DNA of 64,000 nt from Calothrix sp. NIES-2100 (GCF_002368195.1 NZ_AP018178.1:5298145-5362144), one strand, 5' to 3'; positions 17,371 to 26,716 are shown, counted from the first letter of the stretch. A program made the numbers and translations. Notes: a model not told the origin generated them from the letters alone.

Positions 17371-17928
17371 TTACGTTACCCTAGGTGTGACAATTTTTGT
17401 CCGCTCAAATAAACTCCAAGTTTTATCTTTTTCCGATATTTCACTCACTCTTAGAGGCCATTCAATATCAAAAGCTGGGTCATCATAACGATATCCATCG
17501 GCATATTCTGGAGCATAGAAATCACCCATTTGATACATCACCTCTGTGTCATCGCTAAGAGTTTGAAAACCATGAGCAAATCTATCCGGGATATAAAGCG
17601 CCCGCCGATTGTCAGCAGTTAACTCTACACCAATGTGAGATAAATAAGTCGGAGATTCTGGGCGTAAATCAATAATCACATCATAAATTGCACCCTGGAT
17701 GCAACGCACTAACTTTGTTTCCTGGGAAGGAGGCTTTTGATAATGCATCCCCCGCAATGTTCCTTTTTTATTATTAAAAGATAAATTGCATTGAGCGATT
17801 GTAGATTTTAATCCATAAGCTGCAAATTCATTGATGCAAAAAGTCCGAGCGAAAAAACCCCGTTCATCCTGGCGCAACTCTAAATCAATAATAAATGCCC
17901 CTTTTAGCTTAGTTTCAGTGAATAACAT
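17371..17928 (-). CDS. rfbC: dTDP-4-dehydrorhamnose 3,5-epimerase
   Basis: A 185-residue RmlC/RfbC cupin. The active-site residues can be seen: H62 in LRGMHYQ, K72 in ETKLVRC, the substrate-binding AHGFQTL near H119, and Tyr138 in GDFYAPEY. It epimerises C3 and C5 of dTDP-4-keto-6-deoxyglucose on the way to dTDP-L-rhamnose or a branched deoxysugar. The gene follows the PIG-L gene by 16 bp in the sugar operon. rmlA, rmlB and rmlD are not in this window, so the precursor must be made elsewhere. The neighbouring C-methyltransferase suggests a methyl-branched deoxysugar as product rather than plain rhamnose. Confidence 0.93.
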   Translation of the reverse strand: MLFTETKLKGAFIIDLELRQDERGFFARTFCINEFAAYGLKSTIAQCNLSFNNKKGTLRGMHYQKPPSQETKLVRCIQGAIYDVIIDLRPESPTYLSHIGVELTADNRRALYIPDRFAHGFQTLSDDTEVMYQMGDFYAPEYADGYRYDDPAFDIEWPLRVSEISEKDKTWSLFERTKIVTPRVT

Positions 17929-17944
17929 AAATTTCTAAATTCGA

Positions 17945-18598
17945 TTAAAAAAACATTTTTCGGCAGTAAAAGGCTTCAGCGTAATTATTAGGTGAATTAG
18001 ATTCTATTCCCCGAATTCTCAGGATTGAACGAAAAGTATCTTCTGTAAACCATTGCTTATGATTCTGGGTGAGAAATGAATCTAGAATATAGTTGATTTT
18101 TTGCCGACAAATTGTGTCATCTAAATGCACAAAGAAATTAGGAATCCCCAAGTCACCATCGTACTTGGGGATTTCATATTCCAGAATTAAATGATTTCTA
18201 AATGTGTTCCAAGTCAAATTGGAAATTAAACGATGATCTTGATGGCGATCGTCTCGGTGATGAGTCAAAATAATATCTGGGTCAAATTCCTGCTTCAACT
18301 CCTCAAAGCATTCTTTTACCTCTATTCCGTGGAAAGGTAAAAAGCCATCTCGAAAATTTTTAATGATGACTTTCTTTGTGTTTACCTCTTTTAAAAAAAG
18401 ATTGGCGCTTGCAATTGCTTCCTGCTTTCTCTCCTCGTTGGAACTAAATACTACCCAATATACAATGACATTTTTGTAATTTTCAATCAGTTTTAAGACT
18501 GTCCCTCCACAGCCGATTTCAATATCATCGCAATGAGCGCCTAGACAGAGAATCTTATATTGCGATTCATCTGTCTTATTCAAGCTAAGCTTGATCAT
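17945..18598 (-). CDS. PIG-L family deacetylase
   Basis: A 217-residue LmbE/PIG-L zinc hydrolase. The metal motif AHPDD appears as A21-H22-C-D24-D25, with Cys replacing Pro. The second ligand region is HHRDDRHQDH, ending at H122. Family members remove acetyl groups from N-acetylhexosamines or related glycosides. Start and stop overlap by four bases with the nucleotidyltransferase gene (ATGA at 18595-18598), indicating translational coupling. In this sugar locus a role in making an amino-sugar derivative is likely, but whether the substrate is a nucleotide sugar or a finished glycan cannot be told. Confidence 0.85.
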   Translation of the reverse strand: MIKLSLNKTDESQYKILCLGAHCDDIEIGCGGTVLKLIENYKNVIVYWVVFSSNEERKQEAIASANLFLKEVNTKKVIIKNFRDGFLPFHGIEVKECFEELKQEFDPDIILTHHRDDRHQDHRLISNLTWNTFRNHLILEYEIPKYDGDLGIPNFFVHLDDTICRQKINYILDSFLTQNHKQWFTEDTFRSILRIRGIESNSPNNYAEAFYCRKMFF

Positions 18599-19392
18599 AC
18601 ATGAGATGCCTCTAGATTTTTATCTCTCCATACTTCCCAAGGTCTTACACCCTGAGCATACATATCATCCAACTGTTGCTTTTCTTTAAAGGTATCCATA
18701 ACCCCAAAAAAGCCAGTATATTTATAAGCAATCAGTTCCTGTTGATTAATCAGTCTTTGAAAAGGTTCTAGAACAAGTTCTTCCCCATAATTAATATACT
18801 TGAAAATATCTTTTTTGAAGATAAAATATCCCCCATTAATCCAGATATCACGCTGCTTCACATCCTGGAGGTCTTGCACCAAACCATTATCATCTATATC
18901 TACTAAATGAAAACTTTGGCTTGGTCTCACACACAGAAAACTACCTATTTTATCACGCCGATAAAAATTATCAATGTATGTAGGTAAATGCAAATTTGTC
19001 AAGCCGTCACTGTAATTAGCGAGAAATACTTCTTCGCCATCAAGATATTCTTCAATTGCCTTAAACCTTTGTCCAATATTAGCAGTTAAACCAGTATCCA
19101 CAAAAGTGATATTCCAATCTTGGATATCATGGTTAAACAGTTGAATTTTGCTGCCACTAGAAAGAGTAAAGTTATTAGAAAGCCATTCATTATAATTTAA
19201 GAAATAGCTTTTTATTAGATCAGCTTTATAACCCAAACACAAGATAAAATCCTTATGTCCATAATGGGCATAGTATTTCATCACATGCCATAAAATCGGT
19301 CTATATCCGATATTAACCATCGGCTTAGGAATGGATTCGGAATAATCTCTCATCCGCGTACCTAAACCACCACAAAATAGTACTACTTTCAT
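18595..19392 (-). CDS. Sugar nucleotidyltransferase, glucose-1-phosphate cytidylyltransferase (RfbF)-like
   Basis: A 265-residue nucleotidyltransferase with N-terminal LFCGGLGTRMRD (G-x-G-x-R signature), K in SIPKPMVNIG, ANYSDGLTN for the Mg-binding Asp, and a C-terminal FFGVMDTFKEKQQLDDMY typical of RfbF, which makes CDP-glucose from CTP and glucose-1-phosphate. CDP-glucose feeds 3,6-dideoxyhexose pathways and some C-methylated sugars. No CDP-glucose 4,6-dehydratase (RfbG) is in the window, so the nucleotide preference is inferred from sequence resemblance. The stop overlaps the start of the PIG-L gene by four bases. Confidence 0.82.
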   Translation of the reverse strand: MKVVLFCGGLGTRMRDYSESIPKPMVNIGYRPILWHVMKYYAHYGHKDFILCLGYKADLIKSYFLNYNEWLSNNFTLSSGSKIQLFNHDIQDWNITFVDTGLTANIGQRFKAIEEYLDGEEVFLANYSDGLTNLHLPTYIDNFYRRDKIGSFLCVRPSQSFHLVDIDDNGLVQDLQDVKQRDIWINGGYFIFKKDIFKYINYGEELVLEPFQRLINQQELIAYKYTGFFGVMDTFKEKQQLDDMYAQGVRPWEVWRDKNLEASHV

Positions 19393-19399
19393 TTTGCAC

Positions 19400-19492
19400 C
19401 TCAGTTAATAGTCAATAGTCAATAGTCATTTGTTATTATCTCCCTCATCTCCCTTATCCCCCACATCCCTAGCCCCTATCCCCTATCCCCTA
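19400..19492. repeat. Short tandemly repeated heptamers (AGTCAAT and CCCCTAT types) between sugar genes
   Basis: AATAGTCAATAGTCAATAGTC (about 19408-19427) and CCCCTATCCCCTATCCCCTA (about 19472-19491) are 7-bp STRRs of the sort known from heterocystous cyanobacteria. The second run supplies the TAG stop of the methyltransferase gene at 19490. Confidence 0.85.
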
Positions 19493-20734
19493 GTAAACAT
19501 TAACTTCCGGAATAGGGACAACAAACTTACCGCCCCAATCGCGAATGTAAGAAATTTGTGTCATAATTTCATCCTTAAGATTCCAGGGTAAAATCAGCAC
19601 ATAATCAGGTTTAGTTTCTTGAATTTTGTCAGGATGAAAAATGGGAATGTGAGTCCCTGGTAAAAATTGACATTGTTTGTAGGGACTACGATCTACTGTA
19701 TAGTCAATAAAATCTGTACGAATACCGCAGTAGTTTAACAAAGTATTTCCCTTACCAGGAGCGCCATAACCAACAATTGTTTTACCTTCACGCTTAACTT
19801 TGATCAAAAAATCTAATAACTTGCGTTTGGTTTCTTTAACTTTCTCACCAAAATCAAAATAATATTCTAATTTCGTAAAACCAGCGGCTTCTTCTCTAGC
19901 TTTCAGTTCTAAAACCTGCTGACTAATAGGTTTAGAATCGTCTTCTGTGTGACGGGCATAAATTCTTAAAGAACCGCCATGAGTAGATAATTCTTCGACA
20001 TCAAATATAGTCAAACCGTGAGCAGCAAAAATTTTCTCTACCGTAGTGAAGGAAAAATAAGAGAAATGCTCGTGGTAAATAGTATCAAATTGATTTTCTT
20101 CTATTAACCTCATGAGATGAGGGAATTCCATCGTAATCACACCGTGCTGTTTCAGGATAATTTTCATCCCTTTAACGAAATCATTGAGGTACGGTGTATG
20201 AGCAAGGACATTATTTCCCAGTAATAAATCCGCCTGTTTTCCCTTAGCAACTTGTTCTTGGGCTGTCTCCTGTCCAAAAAATTTGACAACGGTGGGAATC
20301 CCTTTTTTAATCGCTACTTCAGCAACATTTGCAGCTGGTTCGATTCCCAAAGCCGGAATATCTTTGGCAACAAAGTATTGCAGTAAGTAACCATCATTAC
20401 TCGCAATTTCTATGACTTGGCTTTCCTGATTTAGTTGGAAACGCTCAACTGCCATATCAACATATTTTTTGGCGTGTTGCAACCAGCTATCGGAGTAGGA
20501 AGAAAAATAAGCGTAGTCGCTAAAGATATTTTCCGGACTTATGTATTCTTGGAGTTGAACTAAAAAACAATTGTCGCAAACATAAACATGCAATGGATAA
20601 AAAGGCTCCATTTCATTTAGCTGTTTAATGTTGCGATAGCTTTCGCAAGGAGGAGACATACCTAAATCTACGAAGGTATGCTGTAATCCGTTCCCACAAA
20701 ATAGACAATTACCAGTTGTGTGTTGAATATTCAT
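19490..20734 (-). CDS. SAM-dependent sugar C-methyltransferase (NDP-hexose C3-methyltransferase type)
   Basis: A 414-residue three-part protein as in TylC3-type sugar C-methyltransferases. The N-terminal zinc-binding domain has CLFCG and CDNC pairs. The SAM-binding domain has EIASNDGYLL and GIEPAANV, and the C-terminal domain holds GYGAPGKGNTLLNY and IDYTVDRSPYKQ. The EFPHLM...IYHEHFSYFS segment carries the His/Glu residues used as catalytic bases in this family. It adds a methyl group to a carbon of a 4-keto-deoxy nucleotide sugar. With rfbC and the RfbF-like gene it points to a methyl-branched deoxysugar for a surface glycan. It is 36 bp after the epimerase gene, in the same operon. Confidence 0.87.
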   Translation of the reverse strand: MNIQHTTGNCLFCGNGLQHTFVDLGMSPPCESYRNIKQLNEMEPFYPLHVYVCDNCFLVQLQEYISPENIFSDYAYFSSYSDSWLQHAKKYVDMAVERFQLNQESQVIEIASNDGYLLQYFVAKDIPALGIEPAANVAEVAIKKGIPTVVKFFGQETAQEQVAKGKQADLLLGNNVLAHTPYLNDFVKGMKIILKQHGVITMEFPHLMRLIEENQFDTIYHEHFSYFSFTTVEKIFAAHGLTIFDVEELSTHGGSLRIYARHTEDDSKPISQQVLELKAREEAAGFTKLEYYFDFGEKVKETKRKLLDFLIKVKREGKTIVGYGAPGKGNTLLNYCGIRTDFIDYTVDRSPYKQCQFLPGTHIPIFHPDKIQETKPDYVLILPWNLKDEIMTQISYIRDWGGKFVVPIPEVNVY

Positions 20735-20770
20735 GATTTAAATTTATTTTTTAAATACCGAATTTTAAAC

Positions 20771-21799
20771 TTAAAGAGTACGCCAGAAGAAGCTTTGATC
20801 AATTTGCTGAGTGCGAATGAGATACTCAAGTTGTTTCAAGCGAGTAAAGGCTCTAAACTCAAATGTTTCTTTACTCATATCAATTTGCTTAAAGACATTA
20901 TAAAGTTGTTGCGCACCCCGTTGAGCATTCCATTCACATTTGAATCCTGGCAAAGTTTGGTTAATTTTATCGAAAGAAACCCGATAGCTACGGTTATCAG
21001 GATCATGTTTGCCAAAGCTTAATTGACAACCTGTAAAAACATCTGCAACTATTTGGGCAATTTCTTTAACTTGATAGTTGCTATTTGTATCACCGACATT
21101 AAAAATTTGGTTGTGAATTACATCACGCGGAGCTTCTAAGGTACAGATAATTGCTTTACAAATATCCAGCAGATGTACTAAAGGCCGCCAAGGTGTACCA
21201 TCACTGTTCATCTTAATTTCTTTAATTGTCCATGCCCAACCTGCGAGATTGTTTAAGACAATATCAAAGCGCATCCTGGGGGAGGCTCCATAAGCTGTCG
21301 CATTGCGCAAAAAGGTAGGAGAAAAGCTATCATCAGCTAAGAGTTTTACATCCTGTTCTACCAATGCTTTGCATTTAGCATAAGCTGTTTGGGGATTGAT
21401 GTTAGACTCTTCGTTGACATAATCTTCAGTAGCAAAGCCATAAACACTGCATGAGGATGTGTAGACAAAGCGTCGTACTCCTGCTTCCTTAGCCAGTTTT
21501 GCTAAATGTACTGAGCCTTTATGATTAATATCGTAGGTAATATTGGGCGCTAATTGTCCTAGTGGATCGTTGGAGAGTTCTGCCATGTGAACTACTGCTT
21601 CTATTCCTTCGAGATCAGCAGCTTGTAGATTGCGAATGTCTTTGTTTAAAGTTTTGGCAGTTAGCTCTGTGCCGTTGTACAACCAGCCTACTTTATAAAA
21701 GCCCGTATCCACAGCAAGAACTTCATAACCTTGTTGCAGTAACAGGGGGGCTAATAATGAGCCGATATAACCTTCAGTTCCAGTGACAAGTACTTTCAT
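20771..21799 (-). CDS. NAD-dependent epimerase/dehydratase (extended SDR)
   Basis: A 342-residue extended SDR. The NAD motif TGTEGYIG is at the N-terminus, the catalytic Ser region is TSSCSVYG, and the active-site Y-x3-K reads YAKCK. RNATAYGASPRMRFD matches sugar nucleotide epimerases or reductases. The C-terminal third (LVHLLDICKAI, FNVGD) is the substrate-binding part. It lies 11 bp after the TPR-glycosyltransferase, so it is co-transcribed. It probably performs C4 reduction or epimerisation of the branched sugar, since such genes pair with C-methyltransferases. The exact product is unknown. Confidence 0.85.
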   Translation of the reverse strand: MKVLVTGTEGYIGSLLAPLLLQQGYEVLAVDTGFYKVGWLYNGTELTAKTLNKDIRNLQAADLEGIEAVVHMAELSNDPLGQLAPNITYDINHKGSVHLAKLAKEAGVRRFVYTSSCSVYGFATEDYVNEESNINPQTAYAKCKALVEQDVKLLADDSFSPTFLRNATAYGASPRMRFDIVLNNLAGWAWTIKEIKMNSDGTPWRPLVHLLDICKAIICTLEAPRDVIHNQIFNVGDTNSNYQVKEIAQIVADVFTGCQLSFGKHDPDNRSYRVSFDKINQTLPGFKCEWNAQRGAQQLYNVFKQIDMSKETFEFRAFTRLKQLEYLIRTQQIDQSFFWRTL

Positions 21800-21810
21800 A
21801 TACGCAAATC

Positions 21811-23682
21811 CTAGGCTGTAATTGCAGGTTGTAGATGCTTTGGTTCAGTAGCAATAGTTAATGGCTGAATTTCTTGATGATTTACCAGCAATACTTTGGA
21901 GACAATTTCATCTCGCAAAGGGGCTGCTTCGTCTTGGGTTAACCAAAAGAAGAGCTTTGCTAATGATTGTGGAGAACGATCAATTTTGAGGATTTCTTGG
22001 AGCATCAGCAAAGCTCCAGCTAAATTACCCGCCTTGAGAGGAATTGCTGCATTTGCCAGACAATAATTAAAGTTATAGCTACGAGCTTGACGTGTAATCT
22101 CTGAACACAGGTCAGTAGGAAGATAACTCTCAGTAATTTCTATATTTTGGCGAATGTAAGCGGCAAGTTTCCCAGATACTAATTGACCATCTGTCATGTT
22201 GTTAGTATGCAAGCGGTAACATGCCAAACTTCCTGGCTCGTACAACCAATCATAAACAACAGCAATGCGCTTGTATAGTTCCCATTCAGGGGCGCAAACT
22301 AATTCAGGATGATAACCTCCTCTGTGTTCATAAGTTACCCGACGAATTACAACCGCAGGTACCTGCAACGGAAGTGTGATACCAATTATTTGCAGAAAAT
22401 TCTGAAGTATGCCTTTGTGTTCTCCAAACAAGGAAACTGGTTCTCCTGGGTTAACTACTGTTCCTGTCTCATTGATGTATTCAAAACCTGTGAAAGCTGC
22501 TCCCACAGAATCTGGACAATCTTCGAGACTATGCTGGAGACGGGCGTAAAAATTTGGAAAAACACAATCGTCATCATGTAAAATATGAATCCATTCACCC
22601 CGACTAACGCTAACACCCACATTATGATTTGGTAGTGCGCCAACATTTTGCTGATTGCGGTAGTAGCGAATTACTCCTCCCCCCAAACTATTCACTAGAT
22701 CAAATAAAGGTTTGGTACTGGCATTGTCCATCACCAGTATTTCCATTTGCTCTGCCCCAGGCCATTGCACCAGAACGCTAGCTAGACATTCGAGTAGATA
22801 ATCAGTACGGTTATATACCGGAATCACGACAGACCAAAACGGTCGAGGTTGCTCAGGGTTGGTGACAGGTGGTATCCCTGGAAACTGATAAGCGCCTACA
22901 GTAACTTCGCAGTGGGGTATGGGTGGAGTAACAAGGATATCCTGAGGGCTGCCAGCTTCTTGATAAGCGGCTACTGCTTGGGCATAGTGAGGATTGAGTA
23001 ACTTTAATCCTTGGCGATAAGCCGCGATCGCACCCGGAAAATCCTTCTGTTGTTGATAAACCCTGCCTAATTTGAGGTACAGTTCGCCATTATCAGGATT
23101 GAGTTCCACAGCTTTTTGATAATAAGCGGCAGCAATTTGCCAATCTCCGGCTGTTTCCCGTTCCATTGCCAATTGCTGATTCAATTGCTCGTAGTAGCTT
23201 TTTTGTTCTGCTAAAAGCTTCCCTTGGCTATGCAGTATGTTGCCTAAATTTACCTCGGCTTCTGTACAGTTAGGCTGAATTTCTAAGGCTTTTTGGTAGC
23301 AGCTAACTGCCTCATCTAGCTGCCCTTGTTGTTGGAAGGTGTAACCCAGGTTGTTGTAAATTGGAGCAGCATCTGGCTTGAGGGCGATCGCTTGTTGGTA
23401 AGCTACCACTGCTGCTGCTAATTTACCTTGAGCTTGCTGCAAATTCCCTAAACTAAACCAGGCGGGAAATAATTGCGGTTGCGCCGCCAATGCTGCATTG
23501 AGTAACTCCTCTGCTTGGAGTAGATTACCACGCTGTTGTGCTATTGTACCTAATCTATATAATGCCTCTGGATGATCGGGCTGTGTTTCCAAAACCTGAT
23601 GGTATATCATCTCAGCCTGCTCTAAACGATTAGCTCGATGATTTTCAATAGCAAGTTGAAGGAGTTCAGAAGCGTTTACCAT
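21811..23682 (-). CDS. TPR-repeat protein fused to family 2 glycosyltransferase
   Basis: A 623-residue fusion. Residues ~1-235 are about six or seven TPRs (LEQAEMIYHQVLETQPDHPEA, then LxNLGY/LGN units). From about residue 280 a GT-A domain starts, FWSVVIPVYNRTDYLLECL, with LVMDNAS and the DXD motif HDDDCVF. The C-terminal ~130 residues are helical and shared with the neighbouring paralogue. GT2 enzymes transfer a sugar from a nucleotide donor; the TPR part could bind the acceptor protein or partner enzymes. It lies 41 bp after the paralogue and 11 bp before the epimerase, so it is in the sugar operon. The CTCNLQ-type C-terminal tail has no known motif. Confidence 0.85.
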   Translation of the reverse strand: MVNASELLQLAIENHRANRLEQAEMIYHQVLETQPDHPEALYRLGTIAQQRGNLLQAEELLNAALAAQPQLFPAWFSLGNLQQAQGKLAAAVVAYQQAIALKPDAAPIYNNLGYTFQQQGQLDEAVSCYQKALEIQPNCTEAEVNLGNILHSQGKLLAEQKSYYEQLNQQLAMERETAGDWQIAAAYYQKAVELNPDNGELYLKLGRVYQQQKDFPGAIAAYRQGLKLLNPHYAQAVAAYQEAGSPQDILVTPPIPHCEVTVGAYQFPGIPPVTNPEQPRPFWSVVIPVYNRTDYLLECLASVLVQWPGAEQMEILVMDNASTKPLFDLVNSLGGGVIRYYRNQQNVGALPNHNVGVSVSRGEWIHILHDDDCVFPNFYARLQHSLEDCPDSVGAAFTGFEYINETGTVVNPGEPVSLFGEHKGILQNFLQIIGITLPLQVPAVVIRRVTYEHRGGYHPELVCAPEWELYKRIAVVYDWLYEPGSLACYRLHTNNMTDGQLVSGKLAAYIRQNIEITESYLPTDLCSEITRQARSYNFNYCLANAAIPLKAGNLAGALLMLQEILKIDRSPQSLAKLFFWLTQDEAAPLRDEIVSKVLLVNHQEIQPLTIATEPKHLQPAITA

Positions 23683-23723
23683 ATTTAATTATCTGATTAA
23701 TTAAGCAATTTTTTAACTAACTT

Positions 23724-25643
23724 TCAGTTGTTATCAAAATCAATTGGCAGTGAGATTAATTTATGAGCGATCGCATCCCTGAGGGGAGCCGCTTCATCAC
23801 AGGTTAACCAAATAAATGACTGTGCCACTGCTTCAGGCGAGGAATCTACAATCAAGGCTTCTTGGAGTTTTACAGCAGCAGCATTAACATTGCCAATTTT
23901 TAGTAAATGTGTGGCTTGTGCTAGGAAATTTTGCCAGTAAAAACTTCGTGATTTAGCAGTAATATTTGCAGCATCTTCTACAGGCAGATAGCTTTCGGAG
24001 ATTTCAATTGCCCGACTGATATCTTTTCCTTGATTTCCTGCTAATGAAAGTTCGGTAGTGGCATTTTGAGAATGCTCGCGGTAGCGTGCTAAAACTTCCG
24101 GCTCACACCACCAATCATCAGTAGCCGCAATGCGTTTGTAGAGTTCCCAGTCAGGAGTATATTTCAACTCAGGATGATAAACACCAAGCCTTTCATGGGT
24201 GGCGCGCCGAATAACCACCGCAGGCATATTTAATGGGTTACCTATCCCAATCCCCTCTATCCAATTTGGCGCTATGCCTCTATACTCTCCATATAGTTTT
24301 TGAGTGAAAATTACTTGACCGCGATCGTTAATATTTTCGTAACCTGTAAAAGCTGCACCCACCGAGTCTGGACAATTTTCTAAACTCTGCTGTAATCGTT
24401 CATAAAATCCAGGCAGAATCAAATCATCATCGTGAAGCAAGTGAATCCACTGTCCCCGACTCAAAGCAACTCCAGCATTCCAATTACCTGGTAAGCCAAG
24501 ATTTTGCTGGTTGTGGTAGTAGCGTACTATTCCACCCCCAATTGAATTGACTAACTCAGCCAGAGATGAGGAACTAGAATCATCCATGACGATGATTTCC
24601 ATGTTCTCTGCCCCCTGCCATTGTCGCAGTACACTGGCAAGACATTCAAGCAGATAGCTTTTACGGTTATATACAGTAACTACAACAGTCCAAAACGGTC
24701 GATTTTCTGCACTGGCTAACACTGGTGAAATTGCGGGAAATCGATTTTTGCCAACAATCACTTCTTCAAAGGTAATCGGCGGGGTAGCTTGTTCTAACTG
24801 GGTGTAAGTACTATCATCAACCGCCACTGCTTTTGCATAGTGGGGATTAACTAAGCTTAACCCTTGCCGATATGCACCCACCGCCTTTGGGAATTGGTTT
24901 TGCTTTTGATAAATGCTACCTAGGTTAAAGTAAACTTCTCCATAGTTGGGGTTGATTTGTTGGACTCTTTCGTAACAAGCGATCGCCTCTTCTAATGTCC
25001 CTTGTTCTTGCAGCACTACTCCCAAGTTATAATGAGCTTCTAGTAAATCGGGTTGTAGTGCGATCGCTTGTCTGTAGTAGGTAACAGCATTCTGCAAATC
25101 TCCGGCTTTTTTATGAGCAACACCCAACTTGTTATTTAATTTTGCATAGTGAAGTTTTTGCTCGCTAGAAAGCTTACCTTGGGCGTGCAGTGTATTCCCC
25201 AAATTCGCTTCGGCTTCGCTAAAATCTGGTTTTAATTCGAGAGCTTTTTGATAGTAGTTAATTGCTTCGTCAAATAGTCCTTGTTGTTGCAGCGCATAGC
25301 CCAAGTTGTTGCAAATTGGTATTGAATCCCGTCGGAGAGCTAAAGCTTGATGGTATGCTGTTACTGCTTGTGAAAACTGCTGTTGAGCTAAACGCAAATT
25401 ACCTAAACTGAACCAAGCCTTAACAAAGTCAGGCTGCACCTGCACAACAGTATTCCAGAACTTTTCTGCCGACTCTAACTCACCTTTTTGCTGTGCTAGT
25501 ACACCTAATCTGTATAATGCTTCTGGATGGTTTGGTTCTTCTACTAACACCTGATGGTAACTTTGTTCAGCTTCGATTAATTGATTAGCTTGATGATACT
25601 TAATAGCAACTTGAAGAGTTGAGGAAGAAGAAATCGTCACCAT
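23724..25643 (-). CDS. TPR-repeat protein fused to family 2 glycosyltransferase (paralogue)
   Basis: A 639-residue paralogue of the next gene. Residues ~1-265 are about seven or eight TPRs; the GT2 domain starts at FWTVVVTVYNRKSYLLECL, with IVMDDSS and HDDDLIL as the nucleotide/metal motifs. The TPR part has one more repeat (YNLGVVLQEQGTLEEAI) than the paralogue. The start ATG at 25643 has only a weak ribosome site. A pair of AGCC-N5-GGCT palindromes lies 199-241 bp upstream, and decayed copies of the TPR coding sequence fill part of the gap, so this locus has been remodelled. The acceptor is unknown. Confidence 0.85.
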   Translation of the reverse strand: MVTISSSSTLQVAIKYHQANQLIEAEQSYHQVLVEEPNHPEALYRLGVLAQQKGELESAEKFWNTVVQVQPDFVKAWFSLGNLRLAQQQFSQAVTAYHQALALRRDSIPICNNLGYALQQQGLFDEAINYYQKALELKPDFSEAEANLGNTLHAQGKLSSEQKLHYAKLNNKLGVAHKKAGDLQNAVTYYRQAIALQPDLLEAHYNLGVVLQEQGTLEEAIACYERVQQINPNYGEVYFNLGSIYQKQNQFPKAVGAYRQGLSLVNPHYAKAVAVDDSTYTQLEQATPPITFEEVIVGKNRFPAISPVLASAENRPFWTVVVTVYNRKSYLLECLASVLRQWQGAENMEIIVMDDSSSSSLAELVNSIGGGIVRYYHNQQNLGLPGNWNAGVALSRGQWIHLLHDDDLILPGFYERLQQSLENCPDSVGAAFTGYENINDRGQVIFTQKLYGEYRGIAPNWIEGIGIGNPLNMPAVVIRRATHERLGVYHPELKYTPDWELYKRIAATDDWWCEPEVLARYREHSQNATTELSLAGNQGKDISRAIEISESYLPVEDAANITAKSRSFYWQNFLAQATHLLKIGNVNAAAVKLQEALIVDSSPEAVAQSFIWLTCDEAAPLRDAIAHKLISLPIDFDNN

Positions 25644-25689
25644 ATAAATTTCTCTAATAATTTGTAATAGCTAAACCCATAAAAAGCCA

Positions 25690-26108
25690 GGGCTGTCTTC
25701 AAATCAGCTGCTTATTTTGGAGTCACACCCAACTTTTTATTTATTGATGCATAACTAATATAGTTACTTTGTAAATTTTTTTACCTTCGGTTTTTTATAA
25801 ATATCTACTACTACTATTAGCTAAATAAATTCCATTTGTATAGTCAAATTGGCTAGAAATCAAAATTTTCTAGCCAATTTGGCTGAGATTTTAATTGCTG
25901 CACTCAGTCTGAATTATAAATTATAAAATCTTAGTAAATCTTAAAAATTGCCGCCAAGTCGATGTAGAGTATGAGAATTACCTGATGTGGACAGAGTGGT
26001 ATCCAAATTTACTTGATATTTAAAGCAGTTGGGATAAATTTCCCAAGGTTTTTGACAACAAGCGATCGCCTCTTCTAACTAGCTTTGTTCTGGGAGTACA
26101 ACACCCTG
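25690..26108 (-). pseudogene. Decayed fragments of a third TPR gene
   Basis: Two segments match TPR coding sequence of the genes downstream. The segment at 26025-26108 shares AAGCGATCGCCTCTTCTAA and flanks with the TPR coding DNA near 24970-25025, and in minus-strand frame gives LEEAIAC-like sequence broken by a stop. The segment at 25690-25750 aligns with 25085-25150 (ACACCCAACTT...TTATTTA, encoding the KLGV repeat). The order along the minus strand fits a decayed paralogue with the middle lost or replaced by AT-rich DNA holding the palindrome pair. Confidence 0.55.
25842..25884. promoter_or_regulatory. Pair of AGCC-N5-GGCT palindromes, 30 bp apart, upstream of TPR-GT
   Basis: AGTCAAATTGGCT (25842-25854, one arm with a C-to-T change) and AGCCAATTTGGCT (25872-25884) are spaced exactly 30 bp start to start. 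The same arrangement occurs at 31607/31637 and 32504/32534. Flanking bases (TTTGTATAG before the first site) are also conserved. Thirty bp is about three helical turns, so two dimers would face the same side. Confidence 0.6.
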
Positions 26109-26112
26109 TTAA

Positions 26113-26291
26113 AATAATTCGTAATTCGTAATTCGTAATTTTTAATGTAGGGGCACCTTCACCGATATCCTTGTTGAGTACCGACGATCCAAATAAACCC
26201 GCCCCTATAGACAGGCGTATCGCCTGACTCAAACAAATTCACGTATAGAGTCAGGGGAATTAAACCCAAAAATTACGAATTAGTAATTCGT
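26113..26291. repeat. MITE-like element with AATTCGTAATT inverted ends
   Basis: The left end has three overlapping copies of AATTCGT (AATTCGTAATTCGTAATTCG) and the right end AAATTACGAATTAGTAATTCG, roughly inverted. Inside are a TAGGGGCACC/CCCGCCCCTA pair and AGGCGTATCGCCTGA. About 180 bp, no coding frame. Confidence 0.5.
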
Positions 26292-26467
26292 TAAAATTGA
26301 CTACTCTTCAACTAGCCCATTCACCGATCAACAGTAGCTGTTGATATCGATGGAGCGGTGTTTTTTCGTCGTCTAAATCAGCATTTAGGGCGATCGCTTC
26401 GCTGCGATCGGCAACAAAAGTCTGTCAATCACCTATTGCCAACAAAACAGTGATGATTGCCTGTCGC

Positions 26468-26716
26468 TCAAATTTCTTCTATTGAAATCGAACTAAAACC
26501 GGATTGTGAACAACTACTAGAAGTAGAGCTTGAGTAACTAATCGAACTTGAATTTACGTAAATACTTGCATTTCCCTCAGAGGAAATACTGACAGAAATG
26601 CTCTGACTGACCTCACTTTGATCGTCGCCAGATGCCTTGACAAAACTTTTAACCTCGGCTATAGTCTTTCCATCAGGTGAGACTATCCGTTTATTTACAA
26701 CTCGATAGCGATTCAC
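26468..26716 (-). CDS. Small Ser-rich hypothetical protein (82 aa)
   Basis: An 82-residue protein. The first ~30 residues (RYRVVNKRIVSPDGKTIAEVKS) look like a small conserved beta-rich domain, and the rest is strongly Ser-rich (SSISYSSSTSSSCSQS) with a single Cys. I have seen similarly built small proteins in heterocystous cyanobacteria but know no function. Upstream there is a weak GTAGGAC-type ribosome site. It lies between the SPINDLY-like gene and the TPR glycosyltransferases on the same strand. A Ser-rich tail near O-GlcNAc-transferase-like genes suggests, as a guess only, that it could be a glycosylation acceptor. Confidence 0.55.
   Translation of the reverse strand: MNRYRVVNKRIVSPDGKTIAEVKSFVKASGDDQSEVSQSISVSISSEGNASIYVNSSSISYSSSTSSSCSQSGFSSISIEEI

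Noticed and set aside
26020..26232. 70-codon minus-strand frame overlapping the MITE-like and TPR fragments
   Set aside because: It crosses unrelated repeat fragments and has no start signal.
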